A stretch of 64,000 nucleotides of DNA from Tabrizicola sp. (GTDB lineage: Bacteria > Pseudomonadota > Alphaproteobacteria > Rhodobacterales > Rhodobacteraceae): assembly GCF_030694085.1 (NCBI RefSeq), contig NZ_JAUXZE010000085.1, forward strand, positions 1-64,000. Direction: 5' to 3'. Shown piece by piece: positions 10,568 to 22,116 of the stretch. Position 1 is the first letter of the stretch. Each line of letters opens with the position of its first letter. A model generated the notes under the pieces. That model did no database searches. It was not told the origin of the DNA and saw only the letters and a program-made list of their open reading frames with translations. Both the position numbers and the translations under genes were made by a program.

Positions 10568-11044
10568 CTACTTTAAGTTGAGCTTGTCAGGAACGAGGCT
10601 CGGAACCCGGGACTTTCCGTTGTAGTTGAATACTGACCATCTAAAAGCATCGCGCCTCATCTCCAGAACGAGGTCATTTTGTGCTTTTGCGAGTGCCAAG
10701 AACTCTGGCGCAAGTGGTGGGCTCGAAGGCGTCAAGGCAGCGTTCGCTTCTTCATATTTCTGAAAGAGCACGCCCGAAGCTACTGCGACCGACTGGTCAG
10801 CGTAGAACAGAAGACTTGGAACGCGCTCCATCGCAGGACGAAGAGTCGCCATGAACTCCTCATCCTCAAGTCCCTTGTACGTGTCCTGAAGCGGTGGCAG
10901 AGCCTTCAGAAACTCCATGTAGTACTGGCGCTTCTCAGCTAATATTCGTTCAGATTCGGCATAAAAGCGGCCGATGATGAATCCCAAACTTGCGATGATC
11001 AGACTTCCAATAAACGCAAGAGCCGTAACCACTGAACCCTCCAA
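10568..11044 (-). CDS. Uncharacterised N-terminally membrane-anchored protein in a locally AT-rich segment
   Basis: 158 aa, single N-terminal TM helix ALAFIGSLIIASLGFIIGRFY; composition visibly lower GC than flanks. Confidence 0.6.
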   Translation of the reverse strand: MEGSVVTALAFIGSLIIASLGFIIGRFYAESERILAEKRQYYMEFLKALPPLQDTYKGLEDEEFMATLRPAMERVPSLLFYADQSVAVASGVLFQKYEEANAALTPSSPPLAPEFLALAKAQNDLVLEMRRDAFRWSVFNYNGKSRVPSLVPDKLNLK

Positions 11045-11077
11045 GCCGTCAAGCTAGACGTCTTCTGCTTGCACCGC

Positions 11078-11956
11078 CTACTTCCCCAACCCCAGCGTAT
11101 GCTCCCGCAACCAAGCCAGGAACCCCCTCGGGTTCCCCTCCCACTTCTTCAACTCCTCTGCCGGGATCGGTTCCCCGATCACCGGGCGGGTCGGCTTGAA
11201 CAGACACCGCTTGATCTCATACAGCAGCAACCCCTGCCGGACCGTGTCCGACACCTGGTTGGCGATCTGGAACAGGCGGGAGTTCTGGCCGGGGAAGTAG
11301 ATCGGCAGGATCGTCGCGCCCGAGGATTTGACGATCTTGTGGGTGAAGACGTTCCACTCACCCTCGACCGCCTCACCCCACCAGCCGGGGCTCATCGCGA
11401 CCTTCCCCGCGGGGAAGAGAATGATGACACCCCCGGCCTTCAGGTGCGCCATCGTCTCGTCGCGCATCTGCAGGCCGAGCTCACGCGCGTTGTCCTCGTG
11501 CGGGAAGGGGACGGGGATCATGAACTCCGCGACCTCGGGGATGCCGGTCAGCAGCGAGCGGGTCAGGATCCGGAAGTCGGACCGGACACGGTTGACCAAC
11601 TCGGCAAGGACCATGCCGTCCACGAGGCCCGAGGGGTGGTTCGAGACGACGACCAGCGGCCCGGTCGCCGGGATGCGGGCGATCTCTTCGGCCGGAGTGT
11701 CGATGCGGATACCCATGTGGCGGATCGCCTTGGGCCAGAACGGCGCGCCGTGGGGGGCGCCGGATTTTTCAAAGCTGCGGATCAGGCGCAGAAGCTGGAC
11801 CTTTGCGGTCAGCCATTCGATCACCCGGATCGAGCCAGCCTTCCACGGATTCTTGAACGTGCCTGCATAGGACAGCCGCCGCATGTCATACTGGCGGTCA
11901 GCCCGACCGGCCGCAGACGTCGGCGTCTCGGTGGCGATCTGGCTGTGGTCTGTCAC
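11078..11956 (-). CDS. Lysophospholipid acyltransferase (PlsC-like) family protein
   Basis: VVVSNHPSGLVDGMVL (HxxxxD-like) and IILFPAGKVAMSP motifs. Confidence 0.82.
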   Translation of the reverse strand: MTDHSQIATETPTSAAGRADRQYDMRRLSYAGTFKNPWKAGSIRVIEWLTAKVQLLRLIRSFEKSGAPHGAPFWPKAIRHMGIRIDTPAEEIARIPATGPLVVVSNHPSGLVDGMVLAELVNRVRSDFRILTRSLLTGIPEVAEFMIPVPFPHEDNARELGLQMRDETMAHLKAGGVIILFPAGKVAMSPGWWGEAVEGEWNVFTHKIVKSSGATILPIYFPGQNSRLFQIANQVSDTVRQGLLLYEIKRCLFKPTRPVIGEPIPAEELKKWEGNPRGFLAWLREHTLGLGK

Positions 11957-12004
11957 TAAAAGGTGTTCCCCGGCAGATGCCCGGAACGAGTCAGGGCATC
12001 CGTC

Positions 12005-12274
12005 TCAATAATCCTCTCCGAAGCGGGCCGCAACAAGGGCCTCCAGAGCATCGGCGAGTTTCTCCGCATCATCCCCGCTGGTCGTGACGTCAATCGTGGT
12101 CCCGCGTGAGGCGCCCAGCATCAGAAGGCCCATGATGGAATCTCCCGAAACCTCCATCCCGTCCTTCGTCACGGTGGCACGGGCCTCGTGCGCCTCGACC
12201 ACTTCGACGAACTTGGCGCTGGCGCGGGCATGCAAGCCCTTTTCGTTGACGATTCGAAAGCTGCGGCTGGTCAT
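12005..12274 (-). CDS. HPr family phosphocarrier protein
   Basis: 89 aa, NEKGLHARASAKFVEVVE (phospho-His) and SGDSIMGLLMLGASRGT. Confidence 0.94.
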   Translation of the reverse strand: MTSRSFRIVNEKGLHARASAKFVEVVEAHEARATVTKDGMEVSGDSIMGLLMLGASRGTTIDVTTSGDDAEKLADALEALVAARFGEDY

Positions 12275-12283
12275 TGCTGTTCC

Positions 12284-12679
12284 TCAGGCCCCACCGCCGA
12301 GGTCGAGGCTGTTGATATACTTGCGCCCCGCGTCCAGTGCGGCCGCCACGGCCTCAGAAACACCCAGATCGCGCGACTTGGCAAGCTTGATCAGCATCGG
12401 CAGGTTCGCACCGTAAAGGATGCGACGTCCAGACGTGGCACAGGCGGGCAGCGACAGGTTCGAGGGCGATCCGCCGAACATGTCGGTCACCAGCACCACG
12501 CCATGCCCGGTATCGACGGCATCGGCGGCATCGCAGATTTCCGCCTGCTTGGCGTTGCGGTCGTGGTCGTCCTCGATCGCGATGGCGCGGACCCCGTCCT
12601 GACGACCGACGACATGCTCGACCGCAAGGAGATATTCCCGCGCGAGACCGCCATGTGCCACGATCACGATACCGATCAA
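12284..12679 (-). CDS. PTS EIIA component, mannose family
   Basis: [25 protein letters not shown]...[17 protein letters not shown]. Confidence 0.9.
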   Translation of the reverse strand: MIGIVIVAHGGLAREYLLAVEHVVGRQDGVRAIAIEDDHDRNAKQAEICDAADAVDTGHGVVLVTDMFGGSPSNLSLPACATSGRRILYGANLPMLIKLAKSRDLGVSEAVAAALDAGRKYINSLDLGGGA

Positions 12680-13590
12680 GCGCCTGCCACCTTCATTGCC
12701 TGGGGCTCATGGACCGCAGCCTTGCGTTCCAGCTCCCGGTGCCGTTTTGACACCGGCCAGCCCGCCTCTGCAAGCGCCTTACCGACCAATTCGGCCATCG
12801 CGACCGACCTGTGTTGCCCTCCGGTACAGCCAAAGCCGATGGCGAGATGGGCCTTGCCCTCGTCCAGATGGGCCGGAAGCAGAAAGACCAGAAGATCGCT
12901 CACCTTCTGGAAGAATTCCGCAAAGCGCGGGTCGGCGCGGACGAAGGCTTCGACCGCCGGATCGCGGCCATCCAGCGGGCGCAGGGCGGGCTGCCAGTGG
13001 GGATTCGCCAGGAACCTGCAGTCGAAGATCATGTCAACGCCGCGCGGCGTTCCCCGCTTGTAGCTGAAGGACTGAACCGAAACCGACAGCCGCCCCGACG
13101 GTGTAATGTCGAAGATCGCAGCCAGTTCGGCCTTGAGGTCGTGCTGCGTGAGGTCCGTCGTGTCGATCAGGTGATCGGCCCGGACCCGGATCGGGGCCAG
13201 CAGGTCGATCTCGCGCTCGATGCCTTGCGCTGGGGTCTCGTTCGGGGCCAGCGGATGACGGCGGCGCGTTTCGGAATAGCGCTGGATCAGGACACCGGGC
13301 GCGCAATCCAGGTACAGGACCTCCAGGTCGACCCGGGGATCGCGCGTCAGGCTGTCGATCAGCTCGATCAGTGCCGTCGCGTTGAAGTCGCGGTTGCGGA
13401 CGTCCAGGCCCAGCACGATGGGCCGGTCCAGCGGCGCGCCTTCGACCAGACGGGGGACCAGCGACAGGGGGATGTTGTCGATCCCCTCATACCCCAGATC
13501 CTCCAGCACGCGGATTGCGGTCGTCCGCCCGGCGCCCGAGGGGCCGGTGACGAAGACAAGACGGTGATCGGTCGCGGTATCGGGTGTCAT
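12676..13590 (-). CDS. rapZ: RNase adapter RapZ
   Basis: [47 protein letters not shown]. Confidence 0.95.
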   Translation of the reverse strand: MTPDTATDHRLVFVTGPSGAGRTTAIRVLEDLGYEGIDNIPLSLVPRLVEGAPLDRPIVLGLDVRNRDFNATALIELIDSLTRDPRVDLEVLYLDCAPGVLIQRYSETRRRHPLAPNETPAQGIEREIDLLAPIRVRADHLIDTTDLTQHDLKAELAAIFDITPSGRLSVSVQSFSYKRGTPRGVDMIFDCRFLANPHWQPALRPLDGRDPAVEAFVRADPRFAEFFQKVSDLLVFLLPAHLDEGKAHLAIGFGCTGGQHRSVAMAELVGKALAEAGWPVSKRHRELERKAAVHEPQAMKVAGA

Positions 13591-13606
13591 CTGTTGTCCG
13601 GCGCAG

Positions 13607-14029
13607 TCATGCCTGCCGTCCGTGGCGAAGATAGAGCATCAGCGCGTCGGGAAAATGGTCATTCTGCGGGTGCAGCACAAGGGAAAGCGGAATTCCCAGT
13701 ATCGTGACCGTGCGCGGGGCGGGCAGCCGTTCGGTCGCGGGCTGTCCCAGGTCGATGGCCAGGGTCAACGGCGCACTCTCGACCGACGGCGCGCGCAGGA
13801 TCCCAAGGCCCCGCGACTCGACCAGGCCTTGCAGCGCGGGGTTCGGGCAGCTTGCCTGCAGCACACCGTCTTGCGCGGTAACTCGGGTGCGGTCATCGGA
13901 CACCAGCTTGGCCCCCAGCGCGACCAGCCGGATCGCCAGAGCCGACTTTCCGGCCCCCGAAGGACCAAGGATCAGAAGCCCGCGCCCATCGACGGCGACA
14001 GAGCTTGCATGCAGGATGTCCGGGATCAC
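13607..14029 (-). CDS. hprK: HPr kinase/phosphorylase, short alphaproteobacterial form (catalytic domain only)
   Basis: [31 protein letters not shown] Walker A; adjacent to rapZ/HPr. Confidence 0.93.
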   Translation of the reverse strand: MIPDILHASSVAVDGRGLLILGPSGAGKSALAIRLVALGAKLVSDDRTRVTAQDGVLQASCPNPALQGLVESRGLGILRAPSVESAPLTLAIDLGQPATERLPAPRTVTILGIPLSLVLHPQNDHFPDALMLYLRHGRQA

Positions 14030-15720
14030 ACCGGCAGGCCGACGACGAACCGCGCACCCAGCGGTTCCGATGTCGGATCGGCGGCTGTGGGCCGGATGTT
14101 CTCGGCCCAGATCACCCCGCCATGCGCCTCGACGATCTGCTTGGAAATCGCCAGACCCAGGCCGGAGTGTTGGCCGAATTCGGCTTGCGGACGTTCCGAA
14201 TAGAACCGCTTGAACACCTTGGTCAGCGCCTGTTCCGGGATGCCTGGGCCGGTATCCTCGACCACGATCAGCACCCGGTTTTCACGGCGGCGCGCCCAGA
14301 CGCGGACCGCATCGCCGTCTTCGCAGAAGGAAATCGCGTTGGTCACCAGGTTCACGAAGACCTGTGCCAGCCGCGCCTCAAGCCCGTGGATGGCAATCGG
14401 GTCGGACGGCAGGTCGATGATGAAGTCCACCCCCTTCTCGCCCGCCTGCTGGCTTAGGTATTGGCAGAGGTTGGACAGCGTCTTGAGAAGGTTGAACTCT
14501 TCCTCGTCCTCCTTCACCAGCTCTGAATCCAGCCGCGAGGCGTTGGAGATGTCGCTGACCAGCCGGTCCAGACGCCGCACGTCATGCTCGATCACATCCA
14601 GAAGCTTGTCGCGGTGTTCATCCTTCTTGACGAACCGCAAGGACCCGACAGCCGACCGAAGGGACGCCAGCGGGTTCTTGATCTCGTGCGCCACGTCCGC
14701 CGCGAACTGTTCGTTGGCATCGATCCGGTCATACAGCGCCGACACCATCCCCCGCATCGCGACCGACAGACGTCCGATCTCGTCGGGACGGGCGGCAAGG
14801 TCGGGGATGCGGACCCGGCTTGGGGCCACCCGGCGCGAGTCGCGGTCGCGGCCCACTTCCGCCGCAGCCGCCAGGTCCGAGAGCGGGTTCGAGATGGTCG
14901 AGGCCAGCATCAGGCTAAGACTGATCGACAGGACCACAGCCAGCACGAACATCTGCAGGATCTGCTCGCGCTCATAGCGCACCAGACGGTCGATCTCCTG
15001 ACTGTTCGAGGTGACGGCAACCACGCCAACCAGGTCCCCGCCGATGCTGATCGGGGTGGCGACGGTGAAATAGTTGCTGCCCTCGCTGTTGCGGGTGACG
15101 CGGGTCACCACGTCGCCGCCACGCGCGCCCTCGAAGGCGGCGCGTGCATTGTCGGCGGGGTCTATCGTCTCGGTCCAGTCGGCCTGGCCCTGGCGGAAGA
15201 GCACCGTGACCAGGTTCCAGACGCCCTCCAGGAAATCGGTCAGGATCGTCGGCTGGTCCGGGTCGGTGACCAGCGTCCCGGTCCCCTGCCCCACCCGTGA
15301 CGCCAGAAGCGCACCCGTCGGGTCAAAGACGAAGACCTCCAGCACCGGGTCCAGTTCGATGTCCTGCAAGGGCGTGCGGAAGTCAAAGCCGGTATTGCCC
15401 GACCGCAGATGCGCCTCGTAGACCGCCGAGATCAGTTCGGCCTGGCGCACCATGCCCAGTTGCCGCTGCAAGGCCAGACTGTCACGGAAAGGGTTCATGA
15501 AAAGAACGCCCACAGCCAGCAGGACCAGCGCCATCAGGTTGAAGACGATGATCTTCCGCGCCAGGGGAGAGCGGTTCAGCCCGACGATGCTGCGGCCGCC
15601 GCGGCCTTCCTTCAGCCGCTCGACAGTGGCATCAGGCGATACCCAGTCCTCGCCCAAGAGAACGTCGCCCGACCTTTTCGGTCGGACGTCATCGGGGGCA
15701 ATCCTGGGGGCCGAGGACAT
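14026..15720 (-). CDS. chvG: Sensor histidine kinase, ChvG family
   Basis: Two TM segments, HAMP-like region, H-box DVAHEIKNPLASLRSAVGSL, GLGLAISKQIVEAHGG; conserved position next to chvI and hprK. Confidence 0.92.
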   Translation of the reverse strand: MSSAPRIAPDDVRPKRSGDVLLGEDWVSPDATVERLKEGRGGRSIVGLNRSPLARKIIVFNLMALVLLAVGVLFMNPFRDSLALQRQLGMVRQAELISAVYEAHLRSGNTGFDFRTPLQDIELDPVLEVFVFDPTGALLASRVGQGTGTLVTDPDQPTILTDFLEGVWNLVTVLFRQGQADWTETIDPADNARAAFEGARGGDVVTRVTRNSEGSNYFTVATPISIGGDLVGVVAVTSNSQEIDRLVRYEREQILQMFVLAVVLSISLSLMLASTISNPLSDLAAAAEVGRDRDSRRVAPSRVRIPDLAARPDEIGRLSVAMRGMVSALYDRIDANEQFAADVAHEIKNPLASLRSAVGSLRFVKKDEHRDKLLDVIEHDVRRLDRLVSDISNASRLDSELVKEDEEEFNLLKTLSNLCQYLSQQAGEKGVDFIIDLPSDPIAIHGLEARLAQVFVNLVTNAISFCEDGDAVRVWARRRENRVLIVVEDTGPGIPEQALTKVFKRFYSERPQAEFGQHSGLGLAISKQIVEAHGGVIWAENIRPTAADPTSEPLGARFVVGLPV

Positions 15721-15731
15721 GGCGGCGGCTG

Positions 15732-16433
15732 TTATTCTTCGTTGTAGCGGTAGCCGATGCCGTACAGCGTCTCGATCGCCGAGAAGGTATCGTCGACCGA
15801 GCGCATCTTCTTGCGCAGGCGTTTGATGTGACTGTCGATGGTGCGGTCGTCGACATAGACCTGATCGTCATAGGCCACGTCCATCAGCTGATCGCGCGAC
15901 TTGACGAAGCCGGGACGCTGGGCCAGCGCCTGCAACAGCAGGAACTCGGTCACGGTCAGCGCAACTTCCTTGCCTTTCCAGGTCACGGAATGGCGCAGCG
16001 GGTCCATCCGAAGGGCGCCCCGCTCCATCATCCGGGTTTCCTCGGTGGCAGCAGCCTCGCCCGTATTGATCGCCTCTTGCCGACGCAGAAGCGCACGGAT
16101 GCGTTCGACCAGAAGGCGCTGGCTGAAGGGCTTCTTGACGTAGTCGTCCGCCCCCATCCGCAGGCCCAGAACCTCGTCGATCTCGTCATCCTTCGAGGTC
16201 AGGAAGATCACCGGGATCGAGGTTTTCTGCCGCATGCGCTGCAGCAGATCCATCCCGTCCATCCTGGGCATCTTTATATCCAGGACCGCCATGTCCGGCA
16301 TCCGGCGACTGAACGCCTCGAACGCGGATTGGCCGTCGTTGTAGGTTTCCACCTCGAAGCCTTCGGCTTCTAGGGTCATGGCGACCGAGGTCAGGATGTT
16401 CCTGTCATCGTCGACAAGGGCGATGCGCGACAT
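15732..16433 (-). CDS. chvI: Response regulator, ChvI family (OmpR type)
   Basis: Receiver domain [10 protein letters not shown]...[11 protein letters not shown]...TSKDDEID; winged-helix C-terminus; divergent from pckA. Confidence 0.93.
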   Translation of the reverse strand: MSRIALVDDDRNILTSVAMTLEAEGFEVETYNDGQSAFEAFSRRMPDMAVLDIKMPRMDGMDLLQRMRQKTSIPVIFLTSKDDEIDEVLGLRMGADDYVKKPFSQRLLVERIRALLRRQEAINTGEAAATEETRMMERGALRMDPLRHSVTWKGKEVALTVTEFLLLQALAQRPGFVKSRDQLMDVAYDDQVYVDDRTIDSHIKRLRKKMRSVDDTFSAIETLYGIGYRYNEE

Positions 16434-16605
16434 CTTCGAGCCTCCCTTAACTGCTGCTGCCTGTTATTTATTTTGCCCGATTTTCGGGACTTGCATCGGG
16501 ATAATCAACAGAAAAGCGAATCACCTGTGAAACAATGCGGCCAAGGGTGACAATTTAGCCAATCATACCAACAATTCCCCACCCCGTCCGGCGCCGGTTC
16601 GCCGA

Positions 16606-16639
16606 TGGTGGCGCTAACGGGGAAATGATTGCGCTAACT
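16606..16639. promoter_or_regulatory. Tandem operator-like sites upstream of pckA
   Basis: TGGTGGCGCTAACG (16606-16619) and TGATTGCGCTAACT (16626-16639), each 11/14 to TGTTAGCGCTAACA; 20-bp spacing. Confidence 0.45.
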
Positions 16640-16788
16640 GTTTGAAATCACGCTATTCTCGTGCAAAAATCCCGTGCTATAGGCCGAGTGTGACCTGTCC
16701 TTGCACGGGCCTGTCACGGCATTCATTGGCCCGGATGCCGACCCTTCGGAACCGCCGCGCCAGATTTGCGGCAACGGGAGCTTGCAGG

Positions 16789-18387
<1,599 letters not shown>

Positions 18388-18400
18388 CCGGGGACACGGT

Positions 18401-18946
18401 TTGCCTCTGCTGGTTCCAGTTCAAGAACCGGTGCCAGCGGAGCCAGCCCTGCTCTCAACCCAGACCGTTCCCACAACCCCTTCGCCGCCTGCCCCGTTCC
18501 CGACCAGGGCGGCGCTGCTTCTTGGCACTGGCCTTGGCGGCTTTGTCGACGGGATTGTCCTGCACCAGATCCTGCAATGGGACCACAGCGCCTCATCGGC
18601 TGGGGTCCCCGTCGACACCGTCGAGGGGCTGAAACTGAACACCTTTCTTGACGGCCTCTTTCATGTTGCCACCTGGATCATGACCGTCGCCGGCATCGCG
18701 CTGGTCTGGCGCGGCGCAAGGCGCGGGGTGCGAAGTGTCCGGGGCAAGCTTGTCGGCGGCGTGCTGATGGGCTTTGGGCTGTTCAATCTGGTGGAAGGGC
18801 TGGTCAACCACCAGCTTCTGGGCCTGCATCATGTGAAGGAAACCGCCCCGCCCGATCGGTGGCTCGCCTGGGATCCGCGCCTCCTTGCATCGGGCCTGCT
18901 GCTTCTTGGCCTTGGCTGCGTGATCAGCCGAAAAGCGCCTGCCTGA
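18401..18946 (+). CDS. DUF2243 family membrane protein
   Basis: LGGFVDGIVLHQILQWDHS...FNLVEGLVNHQLLGLHHVKE; start codon uncertain. Confidence 0.8.
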   Translation: MPLLVPVQEPVPAEPALLSTQTVPTTPSPPAPFPTRAALLLGTGLGGFVDGIVLHQILQWDHSASSAGVPVDTVEGLKLNTFLDGLFHVATWIMTVAGIALVWRGARRGVRSVRGKLVGGVLMGFGLFNLVEGLVNHQLLGLHHVKETAPPDRWLAWDPRLLASGLLLLGLGCVISRKAPA

Positions 18947-19697
18947 CCATGTTCAGTCCGGTTATGACCAGAAGGCCCTGGGTCCAGCGGCGGAAGCGGG
19001 CCTGGTCCAGCCGGTCTTGCACGGCATAGCCCAGGTAAAGCCCGACCAGCGCCGGCACGCACAACGCGGCCGAAAATCCCAGGCTTTGCGGATTTGCAAT
19101 CCCGGTCCCCAAATGCGACGCCAGCAGCGCCACCGCTCCGATCAGGAAGACTACCCCCTGCGCCCGGACCATCGTCACCTTGTCCGCACCGGTCGACAGC
19201 AGCAGCACCAGCAAGGGCGGCCCCCAGATGCCGGAAACTCCACCGTAGAGCCCTCCGATCACCCCCAGCCCCCACTCTGCCCGGTCGCGATGGTGAAGCT
19301 TGATCGCCAGACTGCGCCCCATCAGTTGCATGGCCGCAAAGGCGGTGATCGGGACGCCCAGCATCAGAAGATAGGCCACGCGCGGGATCACATCCGCAAA
19401 AGGGGCCGAGACCGCGATGCAGATCACCGTTGCAATCAGGAACCTGCGGTAGGTCCGCGCTGTCTGGACCGCCGCCGCCATGCCCTGCCGGAAAGCCTGG
19501 CTCAGGTTCGTCACCAGCGTCGGCAGGATCAGGCCCGCCAGCGCCAGGTCCTGCGGCAGGAAGACCGCAAAGGCCGAGACCAGGATCATCGGCATGGCAA
19601 AGCCCACCGCGCCCTTCACGAAGCCCGCAAACAGCGTCACTGCCAGCGCCGCGACGAAAGCGTTGCCGGAAAGCCCAGCCAAGACCAGATCGAACAT
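18924..19697 (-). CDS. TauE/SafE family sulfite/anion exporter-like membrane protein
   Basis: FAGFVKGAVGFAMPMILVSAF...GLYGGVSGIWGPPLLVLLL. Confidence 0.85.
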   Translation of the reverse strand: MFDLVLAGLSGNAFVAALAVTLFAGFVKGAVGFAMPMILVSAFAVFLPQDLALAGLILPTLVTNLSQAFRQGMAAAVQTARTYRRFLIATVICIAVSAPFADVIPRVAYLLMLGVPITAFAAMQLMGRSLAIKLHHRDRAEWGLGVIGGLYGGVSGIWGPPLLVLLLSTGADKVTMVRAQGVVFLIGAVALLASHLGTGIANPQSLGFSAALCVPALVGLYLGYAVQDRLDQARFRRWTQGLLVITGLNMVRQALFG

Positions 19698-19767
19698 GAC
19701 TTGCCCTTTCCGCACCCTTGTGGCGCAATCAAAGGCCAGGCGAAAGGCGCTGACGGGTGAAAATCGA

Positions 19768-20283
19768 ATGTTGCGCGGATTGATCCTTGTTGTCTGGCTT
19801 GCCGCGCCCCTGCGGGCTGACCCTGCGCCGCCCGTGATCGGCCCCTCGGTCGCCGCGCTGAAAGTCGGCGTCTTCTGCGCTCTGCAGGAGATGAACCAGC
19901 GCCCCGCCCCCGGCACCCTGTCGGGCTGGATCCACGTCCCCGAGGGCGAGATCGACTTCCACTGGCCCGACGCCCGCGGCGTCCCCGCCCAGATCGGCCT
20001 GGCCTTCGGCGTCAAGTCCCGCATGGCCGCCGGGGTCTTTGCCTCGGGCGAAATGCGCGTCTACCGGCCCGGAAGCACCACCCCCGAAACCTGGAACTCC
20101 ACCTTTACCGACCTCTCAGACCAGTTCGGCTTCTTCCGCTTCGACCGCGAGGACGAGCTGATCACCGGCACCTGGCGATTCGAGGCCTGGGCGGGCGAAA
20201 CCCGGCTTTACACAGTCGACTTCGAGGTCGTCCCCACAGCAGCCCTGCCCCAGATCGCCCAGGCCTGCGGGGCGATCTCTTAA
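19768..20283 (+). CDS. DUF3859-like secreted protein
   Basis: 171 aa with signal peptide; VGVFCALQEMNQRPAPGTLSGWIHVPEGEIDFHWP. Confidence 0.6.
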   Translation: MLRGLILVVWLAAPLRADPAPPVIGPSVAALKVGVFCALQEMNQRPAPGTLSGWIHVPEGEIDFHWPDARGVPAQIGLAFGVKSRMAAGVFASGEMRVYRPGSTTPETWNSTFTDLSDQFGFFRFDREDELITGTWRFEAWAGETRLYTVDFEVVPTAALPQIAQACGAIS

Positions 20284-20395
20284 AATCGGCTGCGACATTT
20301 TCATTCGCACCAATGATCCGGGTTGAAATCTTGTTGCTCTGCGGATGCGAAGACGCTACCTCTTCGCAGGTGCAGAATCTCGCCGGAGCCGACCC

Positions 20396-22057
20396 ATGCC
20401 TGACGGACAAGTCATGACCCAGACCCCGATCCTTGCCGACCTTCAGGTCCTGACCGCAGCCGCCCTTCCCGAGGTCGAGGCGCTGTTCGCCACGGCGCGC
20501 GACGGGCTCAAGGCGCAGGTCTCGACCAGCGGAAAGGTGTCGAACCAGGCGCTTGAGGCGCGGCAGTACCAGGCGCATGCCCTGGCCTGGCTTGCCACCT
20601 ATGTCGAGGCGCTGCGCCAGCTTGACGCCTGGGCCGTGCGGCTGAAGACCGCCGGGCAGTTCGGCGAGATGGAAGCGCTGATCCTTCAAATTGGCTTCGG
20701 CGAATACCTGACCCAGATCGCCGGCGGCATCCCGATGAGCCAGACCGAATTCGTCCGTCTCACCGACCTCGGCCTGAGCTGGACCCCTGGCGCGGCGGCC
20801 ACAAGGCTGATGACGCAGGGCAACTCGCCCGAGGCGCGGCACGCCCTTGTCGCCCGGATGCGCGACAACCACGGGCGGGCGACTTTTGGCGCGACCGGCC
20901 TTGACGAAGAGCTGGAGATGATCCGCGACCAGTTCCGCCGTTATGCCGACGAAAAGGTCATTCCGCGTGCCCACGACTGGCACTTGAAGGACGAGTTGAT
21001 CCCGATGGAGGTGATCACCGAGCTTGCCGAGATGGGCGTCTTCGGCCTGACCATCCCGGAAGCCTATGGCGGCTTCGGGCTGTCCAAGGCGTCGATGGTC
21101 GTCGTCTCGGAAGAACTCTCGCGCGGCTATATCGGCGTTGGCTCGCTTGGCACCCGGTCCGAGATCGCCGCCGAGCTGATCCTTTGCGGCGGGACGGAAG
21201 AGCAGAAGGCGAAATGGCTGCCCGGCCTTGCCAGCGGGGAAATCCTGCCGACCGCCGTCTTCACCGAGCCGAACACCGGGTCCGACCTCGGGTCGCTGCG
21301 CACCCGGGCGAAAAAGGACGGCGACGACTGGATCATCACCGGCAACAAGACCTGGATCACCCACGCCGCCCGGACCCATGTGATGACCGTGCTGGCGCGG
21401 TCGGTCGAAGGCACCTCCGACTATCGCGGCCTGTCGATGTTCCTGGCCGAAAAGACCCCCGGCACCGACGAGACGCCCTTCGTCGACCCTGGCCTGTCCG
21501 GCGGCGAGATCGAGGTCCTCGGCTATCGTGGCATGAAGGAATACACCGTCAACTTCGACGACTTCGCGGTAAAGGGCGAGAACCTTCTGGGCGGCGTCGA
21601 GGGGCAAGGCTTCAAGCAGTTGATGCAGACCTTCGAATCCGCCCGCATCCAGACCGGCGCGCGGGCCATCGGCGTCGCGCAGTCGGCGCTGGAAACCGGG
21701 ATGCAATATGCCGAGGACCGCAAGCAGTTCGGCCGCTCGCTGATCGAGTTCCCCCGCATCGAATCGAAGCTGGCGATGATGGCGGTGGAAATCATGATCG
21801 CCCGGCAGCTGACCTACTTCTCGGCCTGGCAGAAGGACCACGACAAGCGCTGCGACCTGGAAGCAGGGATGGCCAAGCTTCTTGGCGCCCGCGTCGCCTG
21901 GGCCTCGGCCGACAACGCGCTGCAGATTCACGGCGGCAACGGCTTTGCGCTGGAATACCGGATCAGCCGCATCCTGTGCGACGCGCGCATCCTGAACATC
22001 TTCGAGGGTGCCGCCGAGATCCAGGCCCAGGTGATCGCGCGACGCTTGCTGGAGTGA
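20396..22057 (+). CDS. Acyl-CoA dehydrogenase family protein
   Basis: TEPNTGSDLGSLRTRA, YAEDRKQFGRSLIEFP, IHGGNGFALEYRISRILCDARILNIFEGAAEIQ. Confidence 0.93.
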   Translation: MPDGQVMTQTPILADLQVLTAAALPEVEALFATARDGLKAQVSTSGKVSNQALEARQYQAHALAWLATYVEALRQLDAWAVRLKTAGQFGEMEALILQIGFGEYLTQIAGGIPMSQTEFVRLTDLGLSWTPGAAATRLMTQGNSPEARHALVARMRDNHGRATFGATGLDEELEMIRDQFRRYADEKVIPRAHDWHLKDELIPMEVITELAEMGVFGLTIPEAYGGFGLSKASMVVVSEELSRGYIGVGSLGTRSEIAAELILCGGTEEQKAKWLPGLASGEILPTAVFTEPNTGSDLGSLRTRAKKDGDDWIITGNKTWITHAARTHVMTVLARSVEGTSDYRGLSMFLAEKTPGTDETPFVDPGLSGGEIEVLGYRGMKEYTVNFDDFAVKGENLLGGVEGQGFKQLMQTFESARIQTGARAIGVAQSALETGMQYAEDRKQFGRSLIEFPRIESKLAMMAVEIMIARQLTYFSAWQKDHDKRCDLEAGMAKLLGARVAWASADNALQIHGGNGFALEYRISRILCDARILNIFEGAAEIQAQVIARRLLE

Positions 22058-22116
22058 CCGCTTGATTTGCTGGATGGCCGCCCTAATCCTGTAAGCAGGG
22101 CAAGGGAGAGTCTGGC

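Noticed and set aside
13607-14029. HprK appears truncated (140 aa)
   Set aside because: Short HprK lacking the N-terminal domain is normal in alphaproteobacteria; the Walker A motif and gene context are intact.
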